From assembly GCF_001705435.1 (NCBI RefSeq), contig NZ_MDEN01000049.1:1-64000 (forward strand): 64,000 nucleotides of DNA, given 5' to 3'. The notes under the pieces are model-generated. The model did not search any database, had not been told where the DNA came from, and saw only the letters and a list, made by a program, of their open reading frames with translations. This DNA comes from Pseudomonas graminis (GTDB taxonomy: Bacteria; Pseudomonadota; Gammaproteobacteria; Pseudomonadales; Pseudomonadaceae). How positions within the stretch are numbered: the first letter of the stretch is position 1; every line of letters starts with the position of its first letter. A program made the position numbers and the translations under genes. Below, one piece after another: positions 43,757 to 52,574 of this stretch.

Positions 43757-44473
43757 TTATCTGCCTCCCAGACTTCCTCCGCCATCGACGCCGATCACTT
43801 GGCCCGTCACAAAGGATGCACCCTCACTAAGCAGGAAGGTGATCAAAGAGGCAACTTCTGACGGCGTTCCCAGCCTTTGCATCGGGATCGTGGATATTAT
43901 TTGACGCTCAGCATCACTCCCCACCGGCCTGGTCGCCCGGAAAAGCTCGGTTTCTATAGGGCCAGGAGCGACTGCGTTCGCTGTGATCCCGATGGGCGCC
44001 AATTCAAGCGCCCACGTACGTGTGATGCCAACCAAAGCGCTTTTGGCGGCAGAGTATGCTGTTCGATCTCGCGCTCCGAAAATGGCTCGACTGCAAACAT
44101 TTACTATGCGTCCTGCTGAGGACTGCTTGAGGGATGGCAGGCAAGCCTGAGTGACCTGTACCGAGGCCGTCACATTCAGGTCAAGAACGCTATGGAGTGT
44201 CTCAAGGTCGAGCGTTTCAAGGCTCTGTGGAGCCGCGATACCTGCATTATTGACGACGGCATCAATAGCAGTGCGCTCTAACAGCTCCCTAAACATCTCA
44301 GCCGTCTGCTGGACGTCGGCTAAATCACATAGGACTAGCGTGCCCGGGAAATTGTCAATTGGTCGCCTGGCGATGCCAACCACATCCCACCCTGACTCCT
44401 TCAAACGAGAGCTCAGCGCAAGACCTATTCCTTTGGTGGCACCTGTCACCAATGCAGTTCGGGTGTTGTTCAT
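43757..44473 (-). CDS. Short-chain dehydrogenase/reductase
   Basis: A 238-residue SDR from the ATG at 44473. The N-terminal NAD(P) site is TGATKGIGLALS, the structural NNAG motif is VVNNAGIAAP, and the catalytic YSAAK is present with the upstream catalytic Ser in SSAGRIVNVCSRAI. The C-terminal GxxVTGQVIGVDGGGSLGGR is classic for FabG-like classical SDRs. The substrate is unknown. It lies convergent to the secreted-protein gene. Confidence 0.86.
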   Translation of the reverse strand: MNNTRTALVTGATKGIGLALSSRLKESGWDVVGIARRPIDNFPGTLVLCDLADVQQTAEMFRELLERTAIDAVVNNAGIAAPQSLETLDLETLHSVLDLNVTASVQVTQACLPSLKQSSAGRIVNVCSRAIFGARDRTAYSAAKSALVGITRTWALELAPIGITANAVAPGPIETELFRATRPVGSDAERQIISTIPMQRLGTPSEVASLITFLLSEGASFVTGQVIGVDGGGSLGGR

Positions 44474-44602
44474 GTTTACCCTCTCATTTTCCGACCCCAA
44501 ATGTCCTAGTAGCACAGACCTCTCGGCGAACAAAATGATGCCATTGTGATCTCATTCGTAGATCTTAACTTCTACGTCTCTCGCTCCCCCGGGAAGTGCT
44601 TT

Positions 44603-44932
44603 GTGACCAAACGGTTCCTCGGTATCACGGTTTTCATGTCTGTGATGTTGTGCCTGACTGGGTGCGCTTGGTTTCAGACAGTTCCTCTGACCGGGGCCTA
44701 TAGGGAAGGGTTTCGGAGCGGATGCGGAGCTCGTGAGCAGGGTTCCGGATATGAGGCCCGGGATGCTGACGCCCGGGCTCATCTTCAAGGGCGCTATTGG
44801 CAAGGGTGGGGACGCGGTTTCAACTCCTGTCTATCGCCGTGGGAAAAAGAGCGGCAAGACAAATGGCTTCGTGGGGAAGACAAAAAATACTGCACCAAGC
44901 ATCAAAAAAAGCGCGGCCACTGCAAAGAGTAG
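44603..44932 (+). CDS. Small lipoprotein
   Basis: A 109-residue protein from a GTG at 44603, behind GGGAAG. The N-terminus (KRFLGITVFMSVMLCLTGCAW) is a lipoprotein signal with the lipobox LTGC, so the mature protein starts at Cys and is membrane-anchored. The remainder is Trp/Gly/Arg-rich with Cys near the end (CTKHQKKRGHCKE). Function unknown. A longer upstream frame from 44546 is less likely. Confidence 0.65.
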   Translation: MTKRFLGITVFMSVMLCLTGCAWFQTVPLTGAYREGFRSGCGAREQGSGYEARDADARAHLQGRYWQGWGRGFNSCLSPWEKERQDKWLRGEDKKYCTKHQKKRGHCKE

Positions 44933-45112
44933 AGAGACCGCCAACGATCTGGCACAGTTTTTTGATACCTAGGGCAAGCTGTAGGGTACTCAGTTAGCCT
45001 CATCCACAACTAGGTCGATTGGCAGGTGAGCAGGTGAGCAACAAACCGCTACTCTGGCTCGGTGCATGATTTACAACCCCGCTCGAACCACTCTTATCGT
45101 CCAGGATCACCA

Positions 45113-45439
45113 GTGACTAATCTCCTATTCATTTGCAGTCGCAATCAGTGGCGAAGCCCTACAGCGGAAGCGATGTGGCGCCGTCGACCCCGCTTTAACG
45201 TGCGTTCGGCAGGTACCAGTCCCAGTGCACGAAAATCAGTTGGGCCCGCAGACATTTGTTGGGCGGATGTGATCTTCGTCATGGAGCGTAAACACTTGCA
45301 GCGCCTTCGCGCGGCATACGCTCAGCACCTTGAGCACAAGCTCGTGCACGTTCTGGAGATCCCTGACGATTTTCAGTACATGGATCCCGAGCTAGTGGAA
45401 TTACTGGAGAGCGCAGTGAGTGAATACCTTGAGCAGTAG
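45113..45439 (+). CDS. Low-molecular-weight protein tyrosine phosphatase-like
   Basis: A 108-residue protein from a GTG at 45113. It opens with NLLFICSRNQWRSPTAEAMW, whose C-x5-R loop is the phosphate-binding site of this family. IFVMERKHLQRLR and IPDDFQYMDPELV then cover the DP-loop region. It is shorter than canonical Wzb/Etp members (about 145) but matches the short group seen in pseudomonads. No exopolysaccharide genes are nearby, so a role in kinase counteraction is not indicated. Confidence 0.78.
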   Translation: MTNLLFICSRNQWRSPTAEAMWRRRPRFNVRSAGTSPSARKSVGPADICWADVIFVMERKHLQRLRAAYAQHLEHKLVHVLEIPDDFQYMDPELVELLESAVSEYLEQ

Positions 45440-45524
45440 GCACCTCTCATGAAGTTGCGATATGGCAGCAGTGACGCATGTCCAGCGTCGGGCCATCGTA
45501 TCGATGGCGGGTTTGTGCCCATGG

Positions 45525-46715
45525 TTATTCATCCCACCAATCGTTCACCCCACGTATGGTGCTGTGGCCCGTAAACCAGTCCTCGACCTTAGTCGTCAGG
45601 TTTACGACTGATCCGATGTTAGCCTGGATGGGATCAAGCTTATCTGCCTGCGCCGTGGCCCATGCTGCCCACAAGGCGGTTTGCTGTTGGACATGCGCTG
45701 GGCTGCCAGCATTTGCCTTACAGGTGGCCTCGATGAACGCTCGTAGCTGAAGTGAGCGCTGCCAGTACTCCATGTTGCTTACCAGATCTCGGCGTAACCG
45801 CCGCTGGCTTTCATCGTGCCTCACCCGCTGCAGACGCACCTCTTCCTCGATCCGGCGTGCATTTTGCTGTTCCTCACGTCTGATTCGTGCGGCTGTGATC
45901 GATTCGGCAATTAGGGCGAATCCTTCGACGATGCTGCCGAGTCTTTTCTCAAGCCTTTTCGCCTTGGTGTCAGCCCAGTTCTTGCGCGTGCCGTGCAAAG
46001 TATCCGCTTCTACCTGCAGGCTCAGTTGGCCTGTAGGTATCCACTCGAAAGAAGGCGCACGCAAAGATGAAAAGTTGGGTGTCCACGGAGTACCTGGTTT
46101 GCGTGGTGTCGGAGGAGGGGGAGGGAGAGCAAGTTTGGTCAGCCGTTCTGTGAGTTGCAGGGTGAATTTCTCTGCTCCAATTTGGACTGTGGTCTTGTCA
46201 TGAACTCCAATCGTCCATCGATGACCCAGTGCTTCGCTTGCTTTGATGAGCGTATCGAGAATTAGCGCTGAGCGATCAACCTGCGCCAGTGAAATGCGGG
46301 TATCTAGCACAGGCATTTTCTCAAGTGCTAGATGGCCCTCATGGGTTTTAGCGGACTGAGCGTGCTTTAGCCATTTCACTACGAGTAGATGAGGATCGTT
46401 CAGTGTCTGCGGGACAACCGGGAGGAAGCTTTGGAGACTTGTTTTTACCGCGGCTGGTTTTTGAGGGGGAAGGAGCGTTCTGTCCAGCACCTTGAAGCTA
46501 ATCTGCACGGTCTCCATCGGGGGCTTCGGCTTGGCCGGGCGCTTAGCGGGTTGCTTAGCCCAGTATCCCCGAGACGGGAGTGGTATACCCGCCTTACGAC
46601 AAGCTTTCGATAGGCCTACGTCTGATACGCCGATCTCTTGGGCAAGCTTCAATACGGGGGTTGCCCAGATCTTATCGAAGAGCTCTAGGGTAGTGAAACT
46701 AACCAACTTGTACAT
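45525..46715 (-). CDS. HTH-containing hypothetical protein with coiled coil
   Basis: A 396-residue protein. The N-terminus (residues 8-52) has a helix-turn-helix-like pattern (WATPVLKLAQEIGVSDVGLSKACRKAGIPLPSRGYWA). A Lys/Pro-rich linker follows, then a middle beta-rich region, and an Arg/Glu-rich coiled coil at about 270-320. This type is seen in many proteobacterial genomes as an uncharacterised protein. It overlaps the small gene upstream. Confidence 0.65.
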   Translation of the reverse strand: MYKLVSFTTLELFDKIWATPVLKLAQEIGVSDVGLSKACRKAGIPLPSRGYWAKQPAKRPAKPKPPMETVQISFKVLDRTLLPPQKPAAVKTSLQSFLPVVPQTLNDPHLLVVKWLKHAQSAKTHEGHLALEKMPVLDTRISLAQVDRSALILDTLIKASEALGHRWTIGVHDKTTVQIGAEKFTLQLTERLTKLALPPPPPTPRKPGTPWTPNFSSLRAPSFEWIPTGQLSLQVEADTLHGTRKNWADTKAKRLEKRLGSIVEGFALIAESITAARIRREEQQNARRIEEEVRLQRVRHDESQRRLRRDLVSNMEYWQRSLQLRAFIEATCKANAGSPAHVQQQTALWAAWATAQADKLDPIQANIGSVVNLTTKVEDWFTGHSTIRGVNDWWDE

Positions 46716-46842
46716 GCGCTTTACCCTGCGTCATAGCTGAAATCTGAGCGTAGATCGCGTATCGCCGCTGCGCCGGAAAAGCTTTGAGTAACGCCTCTGC
46801 ATATGGGCCCAGAGGCTTGCCGAGCTTTTTAGACCTGTCCAT
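46699..46842 (-). CDS. Small hypothetical protein upstream of the HTH protein
   Basis: A 47-codon frame from the ATG at 46842 (open further upstream to 46959). Basic and helical (GPYAEALLKAFPAQRRYAI). Its end overlaps the start of the HTH-containing gene by 17 bases, so coupling is likely. No known domain, and start choice is uncertain. Confidence 0.4.
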   Translation of the reverse strand: MDRSKKLGKPLGPYAEALLKAFPAQRRYAIYAQISAMTQGKAHVQVG

Positions 46843-46959
46843 GCCTTTCGCGCGTAAGACGGTTTCACTGATGCACACATCGTGCGCTGGTTCGCCCGGC
46901 AGTTGTGTGGCGGCGAACTCAATACCGTATATCGTTACAAAATGAACATAAACACACAT

Positions 46960-47279
46960 TGACCATTAAGTGGGATTTTATGCCCATGTGGGTGGGACGA
47001 TAGCCACTCAAGCCAGATGTTCTTCCATGAAGCCAGTTAAGTGGGCTTGAGGATTTGTTCCCGGACACCTTTCGGAAGCGCCGGGGGAGGACATGCTTAC
47101 CGCCCATCGCCGGGGCATATCGTTTGAGTCACTTTTGGGTGGAGAGGTTCTATTGAAATTCTCCCAACACGACGGTGCCGTTTGATGATCGCGTTGGTGC
47201 GCCAGTTTTACCTCCCCCCCCACCGGGAATTGCCTATGACGTGATGTAGCTGTTGCTAGATTCCTGTGTTGAGTAAACC
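46960..47279. other. Gene-poor interval
   Basis: No supported gene, repeat or terminator. It separates the AraC regulator's end from the HTH-protein unit. Confidence 0.35.
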
Positions 47280-48113
47280 TCACTCAACGTCATTATCTTC
47301 GACGCTATGAATGTCGTCGATGTAGGAGGTTGGTGCTCTTCCTAATATGCGTTTGAACATTGTGGAAAATGCAGAGGGACTCTCGTAACCAAAGTCAATA
47401 GCTATACGTGTAATGGAATCACCCGCAGAGAGCCGGGCAAGTGCGAGTACTACACAAGCCCTCTGTCGCCATTGCCCAAAACTCATAGATGTTTGCTCTC
47501 GAAACATGCGGCTGAATGAACGGTCACTCATGAACATTTCATGTGCCCAGGTGTGAGGAGACTCGTGGATATCAGGCGCCTGGAGAAAGCTCTGACATCG
47601 CGCTAATAAGCGCTCATCCACTGGGAGAGGGATGAAAAGCGGGAGTTCTTTAGCTCGCGCAAGTTCGTAGAGTAACAACTGCATCAGCACACCGTCTCTT
47701 CCGCTCTCGTCGTACTCAAGGGGGATGTCAACGGACTCCATGAGCAGCTGCCGCATCAAAGGGGAAACGCTAATCACCCTGCAGTCCATCTTCGAAGAAA
47801 GTGCGAGCTCGGGTTCGATATATAGGCTGCGAGTACTCACCCCAAGATACAAGACCTCGTGGGCCACGAGTGGTGGAATCCAGACAGCGCGTTGCGGAGG
47901 CACGATCCAGTTCCCACGGTTCGTGACAACCCTCATCAGCCCCTTGGAGCCGTACAGAAGCTGTGCCCTTCGATGTGTGTGACTGTGCTGCAGAAAGCCG
48001 TGTGGATAGTCAGTACCAATGGCCACGACGGTTCGGGGGGTGTGATCGAGTAGATGTATCGGCACGTTGCGCATAGGGCTTGCTGGCTGTTGGTTTGGCC
48101 GGAACTCAAACAT
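47280..48113 (-). CDS. AraC-family transcriptional regulator
   Basis: A 277-residue regulator. A cupin-like ligand domain spans about 25-100 (LQHSHTHRRAQLLYGSKG, then WIVPPQRAVWIPPLVAHEV), and the AraC double HTH follows at about 175-265 (RSFSRMFREQTSMSF; ITRIAIDFGYESPSAFSTMFK). This arrangement matches the NimR-type AraC group. It starts only 75 bases from the divergent TauE/SafE gene, so it probably controls that gene and perhaps the biosynthetic operon beyond it. Confidence 0.88.
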   Translation of the reverse strand: MFEFRPNQQPASPMRNVPIHLLDHTPRTVVAIGTDYPHGFLQHSHTHRRAQLLYGSKGLMRVVTNRGNWIVPPQRAVWIPPLVAHEVLYLGVSTRSLYIEPELALSSKMDCRVISVSPLMRQLLMESVDIPLEYDESGRDGVLMQLLLYELARAKELPLFIPLPVDERLLARCQSFLQAPDIHESPHTWAHEMFMSDRSFSRMFREQTSMSFGQWRQRACVVLALARLSAGDSITRIAIDFGYESPSAFSTMFKRILGRAPTSYIDDIHSVEDNDVE

Positions 48114-48188
48114 ACTTGGCCCAAATGCTCAAGCCCGTCGGTGTGCGGTGGTCTACCTTACGCTCCGATTCGTAACGGACTGAGCGTG

Positions 48189-49004
48189 ATGGAATTTTTT
48201 CTGCTGGTGTTCTTTGGCTGCTTTGCAGGCATAACGACTGTGATGTTCGGATTTGGCGGTGGGTTTGTAATAGTGCCCGTTATTTATCACGTGATATCAG
48301 CCACCCATCCAGTGAACTCTGCAGCCAACCAGTCTGCGATGCATATCGCTGTCGCGACATCAACTTGTGTGATGGTTTTGAACGCAGGGCTGGCCACGTT
48401 TAATCAGAGAAAACACAAAGAGCTTCTCCTGCCTTATATTTGGCCGATGGCTGGATACATAGCAATAGGCGGGGCCGCTGGTGCTTTGATGGCAGAATGT
48501 TTGAGCGGCCTAGTGGTAAGACTAGCATTTGTAATGTACTTAGCGTTGACAATACTTGACTGCTTGTTGCGCCGCGGTTTCCTTGTCGCGAATGCTTCGT
48601 CAATAATTAAAAGGTTGAGCAAAAAATTTATTGTTTTCGGAGGTTTCAGCATCGGAATAGTAGCTTCAATCCTTGGCGTGGGAGGTAGCGTTATGACCGT
48701 GCCCATACTTAGGCGTTGCGGATTGGAAATGACATACGCCGCAGCCGGTGCAAACGCTCTCAGTCTGCCCGTGGCTATATCAGCTACGATGGCGTACGTT
48801 TTTATCGCAGAAAGCAAGGAATATAATCTCGGCGCTTGGTACTTGGGATATGTAAATATATTTTATTTCGTATGCATAGTTGGCGGGGCGCTTCTCGGCA
48901 TAAAGCTTTCAAGCCAGTGGGCAGATAAAATTCCAGATAAGCTTCATGCGTCCATGTATGTTGGCCTTTTAATAGTGTTTATGATGGCGATGATTGTTAA
49001 ATAG
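48189..49004 (+). CDS. TauE/SafE-family membrane transporter
   Basis: A 271-residue protein from the ATG at 48189 (longer upstream frame rejected). It has eight or nine hydrophobic segments and the two internal repeats of the family (TTVMFGFGGGFVIVPVIYHV; GIVASILGVGGSVMTVPIL, the conserved G-x-G-G-x motif). The family moves sulfite, sulfoacetate or other anions outward. It lies 109 bases upstream of the biosynthetic operon, divergent to AraC, with the same AT-rich composition, so it may export a product or by-product of that cluster. Confidence 0.82.
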   Translation: MEFFLLVFFGCFAGITTVMFGFGGGFVIVPVIYHVISATHPVNSAANQSAMHIAVATSTCVMVLNAGLATFNQRKHKELLLPYIWPMAGYIAIGGAAGALMAECLSGLVVRLAFVMYLALTILDCLLRRGFLVANASSIIKRLSKKFIVFGGFSIGIVASILGVGGSVMTVPILRRCGLEMTYAAAGANALSLPVAISATMAYVFIAESKEYNLGAWYLGYVNIFYFVCIVGGALLGIKLSSQWADKIPDKLHASMYVGLLIVFMMAMIVK

Positions 49005-49113
49005 CAAGCGCGGCGAATCGAGATTTGTTACTTGCTGATGAAGTTCGGCTGTTTGAAAAAAAACTCCCAGTCGACGAGATTTTATTCTATTACTATAACA
49101 GGGGGGGAAAAAG

Positions 49114-50271
49114 ATGCGTAATGTCAGGGTTGATATATCACAACTTGTCAGCAAATTGCGGGGGCTTGATTTGGCAGGCCTGTCAGTCAATGAGCGGATC
49201 AATAAGTTGGTAGATTTGAAGATTCACGCGCTGCCAATTTTATATGAGAACCTCACGGCTGAAGAGTACATGGCAGTCGTCTCCGAGCTAGCAAATGTGG
49301 ACGCATCTTCAGCATTGAGTATGTCGATGCATTTATACACACTGTGGGGCTTGAGCAAGCGTCATGGAGTGCAATTCGCCAGTACGCTTGATGACGTTGC
49401 CACCCATGGGAGGTTGTTAGGATCGCTTAATGAGCCAGGGCTATATTTTTTGGCGCCAGGACAGCTCACAACGGAGTCGTATCCCGTAAAAGCGACGAGG
49501 GTCGACGGAGGATACCTGGTCTCTGGGCTTAAAAAGTTTGTGTCTCTGGAACCTTTTGTGTCATTTCTGCCGGTCTACTGCATGGTTGAAAATTATAGCG
49601 GTAATGACGTCGGCGTAATCTCGCTGATGTTAAGGAAAGATGCCGATGGCGTTTCAGTCATCCATGATTGGAACAGCCTGGCCATGCAGGATAGCCACAG
49701 TAATACAGTAAAGTTCGACAGCGTCTTCTGCCAAGATGAGTTTGCTATTTGCGGCGAAGATAGTCCGATATCCTCTTTATCCATACAAGGTTATCTCTTT
49801 AGATTCAATGTTTGTTGTGTATATCTAGGCTTGGCACGAAAGGCACTAGATCTTGCATTAAATACTGCTAAATCAAAGCGCCCCCCGAATGGACTTCATG
49901 CTCTCGCTAGGTATCCTGGGATACAGTTTTCGATAGCTGAGATGCTGATATCCATGGGGGTAATGGAGGCTCAGATGAAGGCGCTATGTTCTGATTTAAA
50001 TGAGTTCCTGTCGCACGGGCGGGACGTTGATCCGCATATCAATAGCTCTAGTCTGGTCGCAAAAGAGGTGATATCGAGAGAGTCAGAAGCATTAGTTTCG
50101 AACGCTATGAAAATCACTGGCATTAGCAGTTTATCTAATGAAAATGAATTATCGACGATATTTAAAGACATCAAGGCATCTCAGTTTCATCCTCCGCAGC
50201 GCGATGTGACCTATGAGATTCTAGCAAAACAGGCGTTGGGTGTTATTTCTTATAAGCAGCGGTGGATGTAA
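49114..50271 (+). CDS. Acyl-CoA dehydrogenase-fold flavoenzyme
   Basis: A 385-residue flavoprotein of the acyl-CoA dehydrogenase superfamily. The N-terminal helical domain includes ASSALSMSMHLYTLWG. The beta domain includes GSLNEPGLYFLAPG and VDGGYLVSGLKKFVSLEPF, the family's typical strand. A C-terminal four-helix bundle follows. The ATG at 49114 has the G-rich GGGGGGGA ribosome site. It opens a tight operon with a carrier protein and a flavin reductase, so it could oxidise a carrier-bound aminoacyl group. Alternatively it could act as a group D flavin monooxygenase (N-hydroxylase-like), the class that needs a separate flavin reductase. The catalytic base cannot be fixed from sequence. Confidence 0.82.
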   Translation: MRNVRVDISQLVSKLRGLDLAGLSVNERINKLVDLKIHALPILYENLTAEEYMAVVSELANVDASSALSMSMHLYTLWGLSKRHGVQFASTLDDVATHGRLLGSLNEPGLYFLAPGQLTTESYPVKATRVDGGYLVSGLKKFVSLEPFVSFLPVYCMVENYSGNDVGVISLMLRKDADGVSVIHDWNSLAMQDSHSNTVKFDSVFCQDEFAICGEDSPISSLSIQGYLFRFNVCCVYLGLARKALDLALNTAKSKRPPNGLHALARYPGIQFSIAEMLISMGVMEAQMKALCSDLNEFLSHGRDVDPHINSSSLVAKEVISRESEALVSNAMKITGISSLSNENELSTIFKDIKASQFHPPQRDVTYEILAKQALGVISYKQRWM

Positions 50272-50273
50272 AA

Positions 50274-51434
50274 ATGAATACTTTAGTGAATGATATCTTC
50301 AGCATCGAAACAGGTCAGGTTACACTCTTGTTGCCGAGAAAGATAAACGGTGGTCGGTTAAGCGAGCTGTTGGAACGGATTCCTTACGTCAGTGAAAATG
50401 TGAAAAGTGTAAGCTATTCTGATCAAGGCCATTGCGCGATCATCAACGTAGAGTCTTCAGAAGCAGATCAGATGGATCTCCTGAGATCTGACCTTCAGGA
50501 GTTAGTTGAAGCACTGCTTGCTTCGAAAATTGCAGCACAGAAAACATTAAAAACTAGGGTGAGGCCCTCAGGTCTGGTATCAAAGAAACACGTTGACGAC
50601 TCGATGGTTTACTACAATAGCGCCGATTTAAAACTTATAGCGGGTGTTGACAAACTTCTAGTTGATATTGCGATTCGACATGGCGCCAGCATTAGAGAGT
50701 ATGGATCAATTTACTCCGCCGAAATCATGGCCCGTAACGGGTATCACAAAAACTTTCCTCAAAATGTATATGGCGTCACGCAAATATCACACAACTACGC
50801 CTTGATAAAAGAAATCCGCGAGTCATCCTCATCAACTATCCCCCCAGGGATGTTTCATAGCCAGGGCGCTTTTCTACAGCCGTGCGTTTGCTATCATTGC
50901 TACGCAGAGATACAAGATTCGATACAATCTAATGTTCTGTATACCTTAAAAGGACGATGCTTCCGCCATGAAATTGAATGGCGGCTCAACAACTTTCGTC
51001 GAAACGAATTCACGATGCGCGAAATCGTGTTTATGGGCAGCCCTGAGTATGTTGAAAGCAAACGCTTAACTATTATGGAAGATGTTTGGGCCTTGTTTGG
51101 TGCTTTGGGACTTTATGGGCAAATTGTAACCGCGCGGGATCCGTTTTTTCACTACGATGACATGAAGACCAAGGGTGCTGTGCAGTTGATGGCGGATGCA
51201 AAGTATGAGCTTGAGTTTATCTCAGAAGCAGGTCACTCCAGTTCAATCGCTTCATTCAACAACTGCCAAGATACTTTGTGCGCAAAATTTGGCATCACCG
51301 ATTTTGATAGCAACGTGCTGCATTCGGGATGTGTAGCTTTTGGCATTGACCGCTGGCGGGCTGCGTTGTTCGAGCAGTATGGGGGGGACTGCGAAGTCTG
51401 GCCAGATTTGCTTAACACTTCTAATAATCATTGA
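50274..51434 (+). CDS. Seryl-tRNA-synthetase-like amino acid:carrier protein ligase
   Basis: A 386-residue class II synthetase-like enzyme from the ATG at 50274, two bases after the preceding stop. Motif 2 is FRHE at 230-233 with RRNEFTMRE downstream; motif 3 is AFGIDRW at 355-361. The zinc site of the archaeal-SerRS-like group is suggested by Cys204/206/209, Glu250 and Cys353. There is no tRNA-binding coiled-coil arm. In the known relatives, amino acid:[carrier protein] ligases of rhizobia, such enzymes adenylate an amino acid and load it on a small carrier protein. The carrier gene follows directly. Amino-acid specificity cannot be read reliably. Confidence 0.82.
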   Translation: MNTLVNDIFSIETGQVTLLLPRKINGGRLSELLERIPYVSENVKSVSYSDQGHCAIINVESSEADQMDLLRSDLQELVEALLASKIAAQKTLKTRVRPSGLVSKKHVDDSMVYYNSADLKLIAGVDKLLVDIAIRHGASIREYGSIYSAEIMARNGYHKNFPQNVYGVTQISHNYALIKEIRESSSSTIPPGMFHSQGAFLQPCVCYHCYAEIQDSIQSNVLYTLKGRCFRHEIEWRLNNFRRNEFTMREIVFMGSPEYVESKRLTIMEDVWALFGALGLYGQIVTARDPFFHYDDMKTKGAVQLMADAKYELEFISEAGHSSSIASFNNCQDTLCAKFGITDFDSNVLHSGCVAFGIDRWRAALFEQYGGDCEVWPDLLNTSNNH

Positions 51435-51450
51435 TAAGGATACTCGTGAG

Positions 51451-51702
51451 ATGGATATCATCGAAAATGCCGTATTTCGTGTAATCGAAAAGGTGGTGGG
51501 TGCTCCAGTGGAGTTGACGGTTAATAGTTTACTTTCCGATCTCCGAATAAACTCGATAAAAATCATTCAAATCATTGCGATGTTGGAAAATGACCTAGAC
51601 TTCGAGTTGGATGAAGAGGATCTTCTGATGAGTAATTTTTCAACTCCCGGGCGCACAATCAACTTGTTACGCGAAAAATATAGTAAGGCAAGTGTAGAAT
51701 GA
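51451..51702 (+). CDS. Acyl/aminoacyl carrier protein
   Basis: An 83-residue carrier protein from the ATG at 51451. Four helices are predicted, and Ser35 in the RINSIKIIQI motif (canonical DSL replaced by NSI) is the phosphopantetheine attachment site. The acidic second half (DFELDEEDLL) is typical of partner-binding helix II/III. It is placed between the aaRS-like ligase and the formyltransferase, and a dedicated PPTase lies at the operon end. Its stop overlaps the next start by four bases. Confidence 0.85.
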   Translation: MDIIENAVFRVIEKVVGAPVELTVNSLLSDLRINSIKIIQIIAMLENDLDFELDEEDLLMSNFSTPGRTINLLREKYSKASVE

Positions 51703-52574
51703 CTTGTAGGGTCGCCTATATATGCGGCAAGCAAGGGGTGTCAGTACTACCTGCGCTAGCGGCCATTTGCGAAAAAAAAGATCTGATGATCCTCACGTCT
51801 GCGGCCGCGTACGGCGAGATCGATGTGCAGGTCTACAATGTATGCACAATCATATCCCCGGAACATCTGAGACAGTCCCTTGAGAACTTCCGGCCTGATT
51901 TAGTGTTGGTTATGACATATCTTTCGAAGCTTGACCCTTCGCTTTCGGAGTTGACAAGGTTTGGAATGGTAAACGTTCACCCCTCATTGCTTCCAAAGTA
52001 TCGAGGAGGGTCGCCCGTTTTCTACGCGCTCAAGAACGGTGAGACGCAGGTAGGGGTAACTTACCATTTTATCTCTGAAGGTTTCGATCAGGGTGCAATA
52101 ATCCGTCAGGAAAGCATCAGGGTTTCAGCGACTGATTGCGCCAGCTCAGTATGGATGAAAATAATCAAGAAAATAATAGTCACTCTACCATCTGTTGTCG
52201 CCTGTCGCCACGAGTGGAGCTCTCTCGCCGTTGAGCAGAACGAGTTGGAAGCGACAACTGTGGGTTTTCCATCACTTGAGGAGAGAAGTTTTTCCAGCCT
52301 GCTGACTATTGCTGAAAACCTAAGCTTAATACGCGCCTGTGGAAAATCCTCGGGCGCGAGACTGATTCTTGAGGGATATGAATTTTTTGTTACCAACGCG
52401 ATGGCTCCATATATTCAACCGTGTGGAAGTGATTCCCCAAAAAATTGGAGGATCGTCGATAATATTCTTTGGTTCAAAGCTCTAGATGGTTGGCTTTGCA
52501 TTTCGGATGCCTATATAAATACCAGTCGAGTAACATCTTGGAGTTTTCTAAGTGATGGGGAGAAGCTGTCTTGA
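51699..52574 (+). CDS. Formyltransferase (Fmt-like)
   Basis: A 291-residue enzyme of the methionyl-tRNA formyltransferase/GART family. The catalytic triad is visible: Asn92 and His94 in NVHPSLLPKYRGG, Asp130 in SEGFDQGAII. The C-terminal 130 residues are diverged. The family uses 10-formyltetrahydrofolate to formylate an amine. In this operon the substrate may be the amine, or an N-hydroxylated amine, of the carrier-bound amino acid. Its end overlaps the next gene. Confidence 0.85.
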   Translation: MTCRVAYICGKQGVSVLPALAAICEKKDLMILTSAAAYGEIDVQVYNVCTIISPEHLRQSLENFRPDLVLVMTYLSKLDPSLSELTRFGMVNVHPSLLPKYRGGSPVFYALKNGETQVGVTYHFISEGFDQGAIIRQESIRVSATDCASSVWMKIIKKIIVTLPSVVACRHEWSSLAVEQNELEATTVGFPSLEERSFSSLLTIAENLSLIRACGKSSGARLILEGYEFFVTNAMAPYIQPCGSDSPKNWRIVDNILWFKALDGWLCISDAYINTSRVTSWSFLSDGEKLS

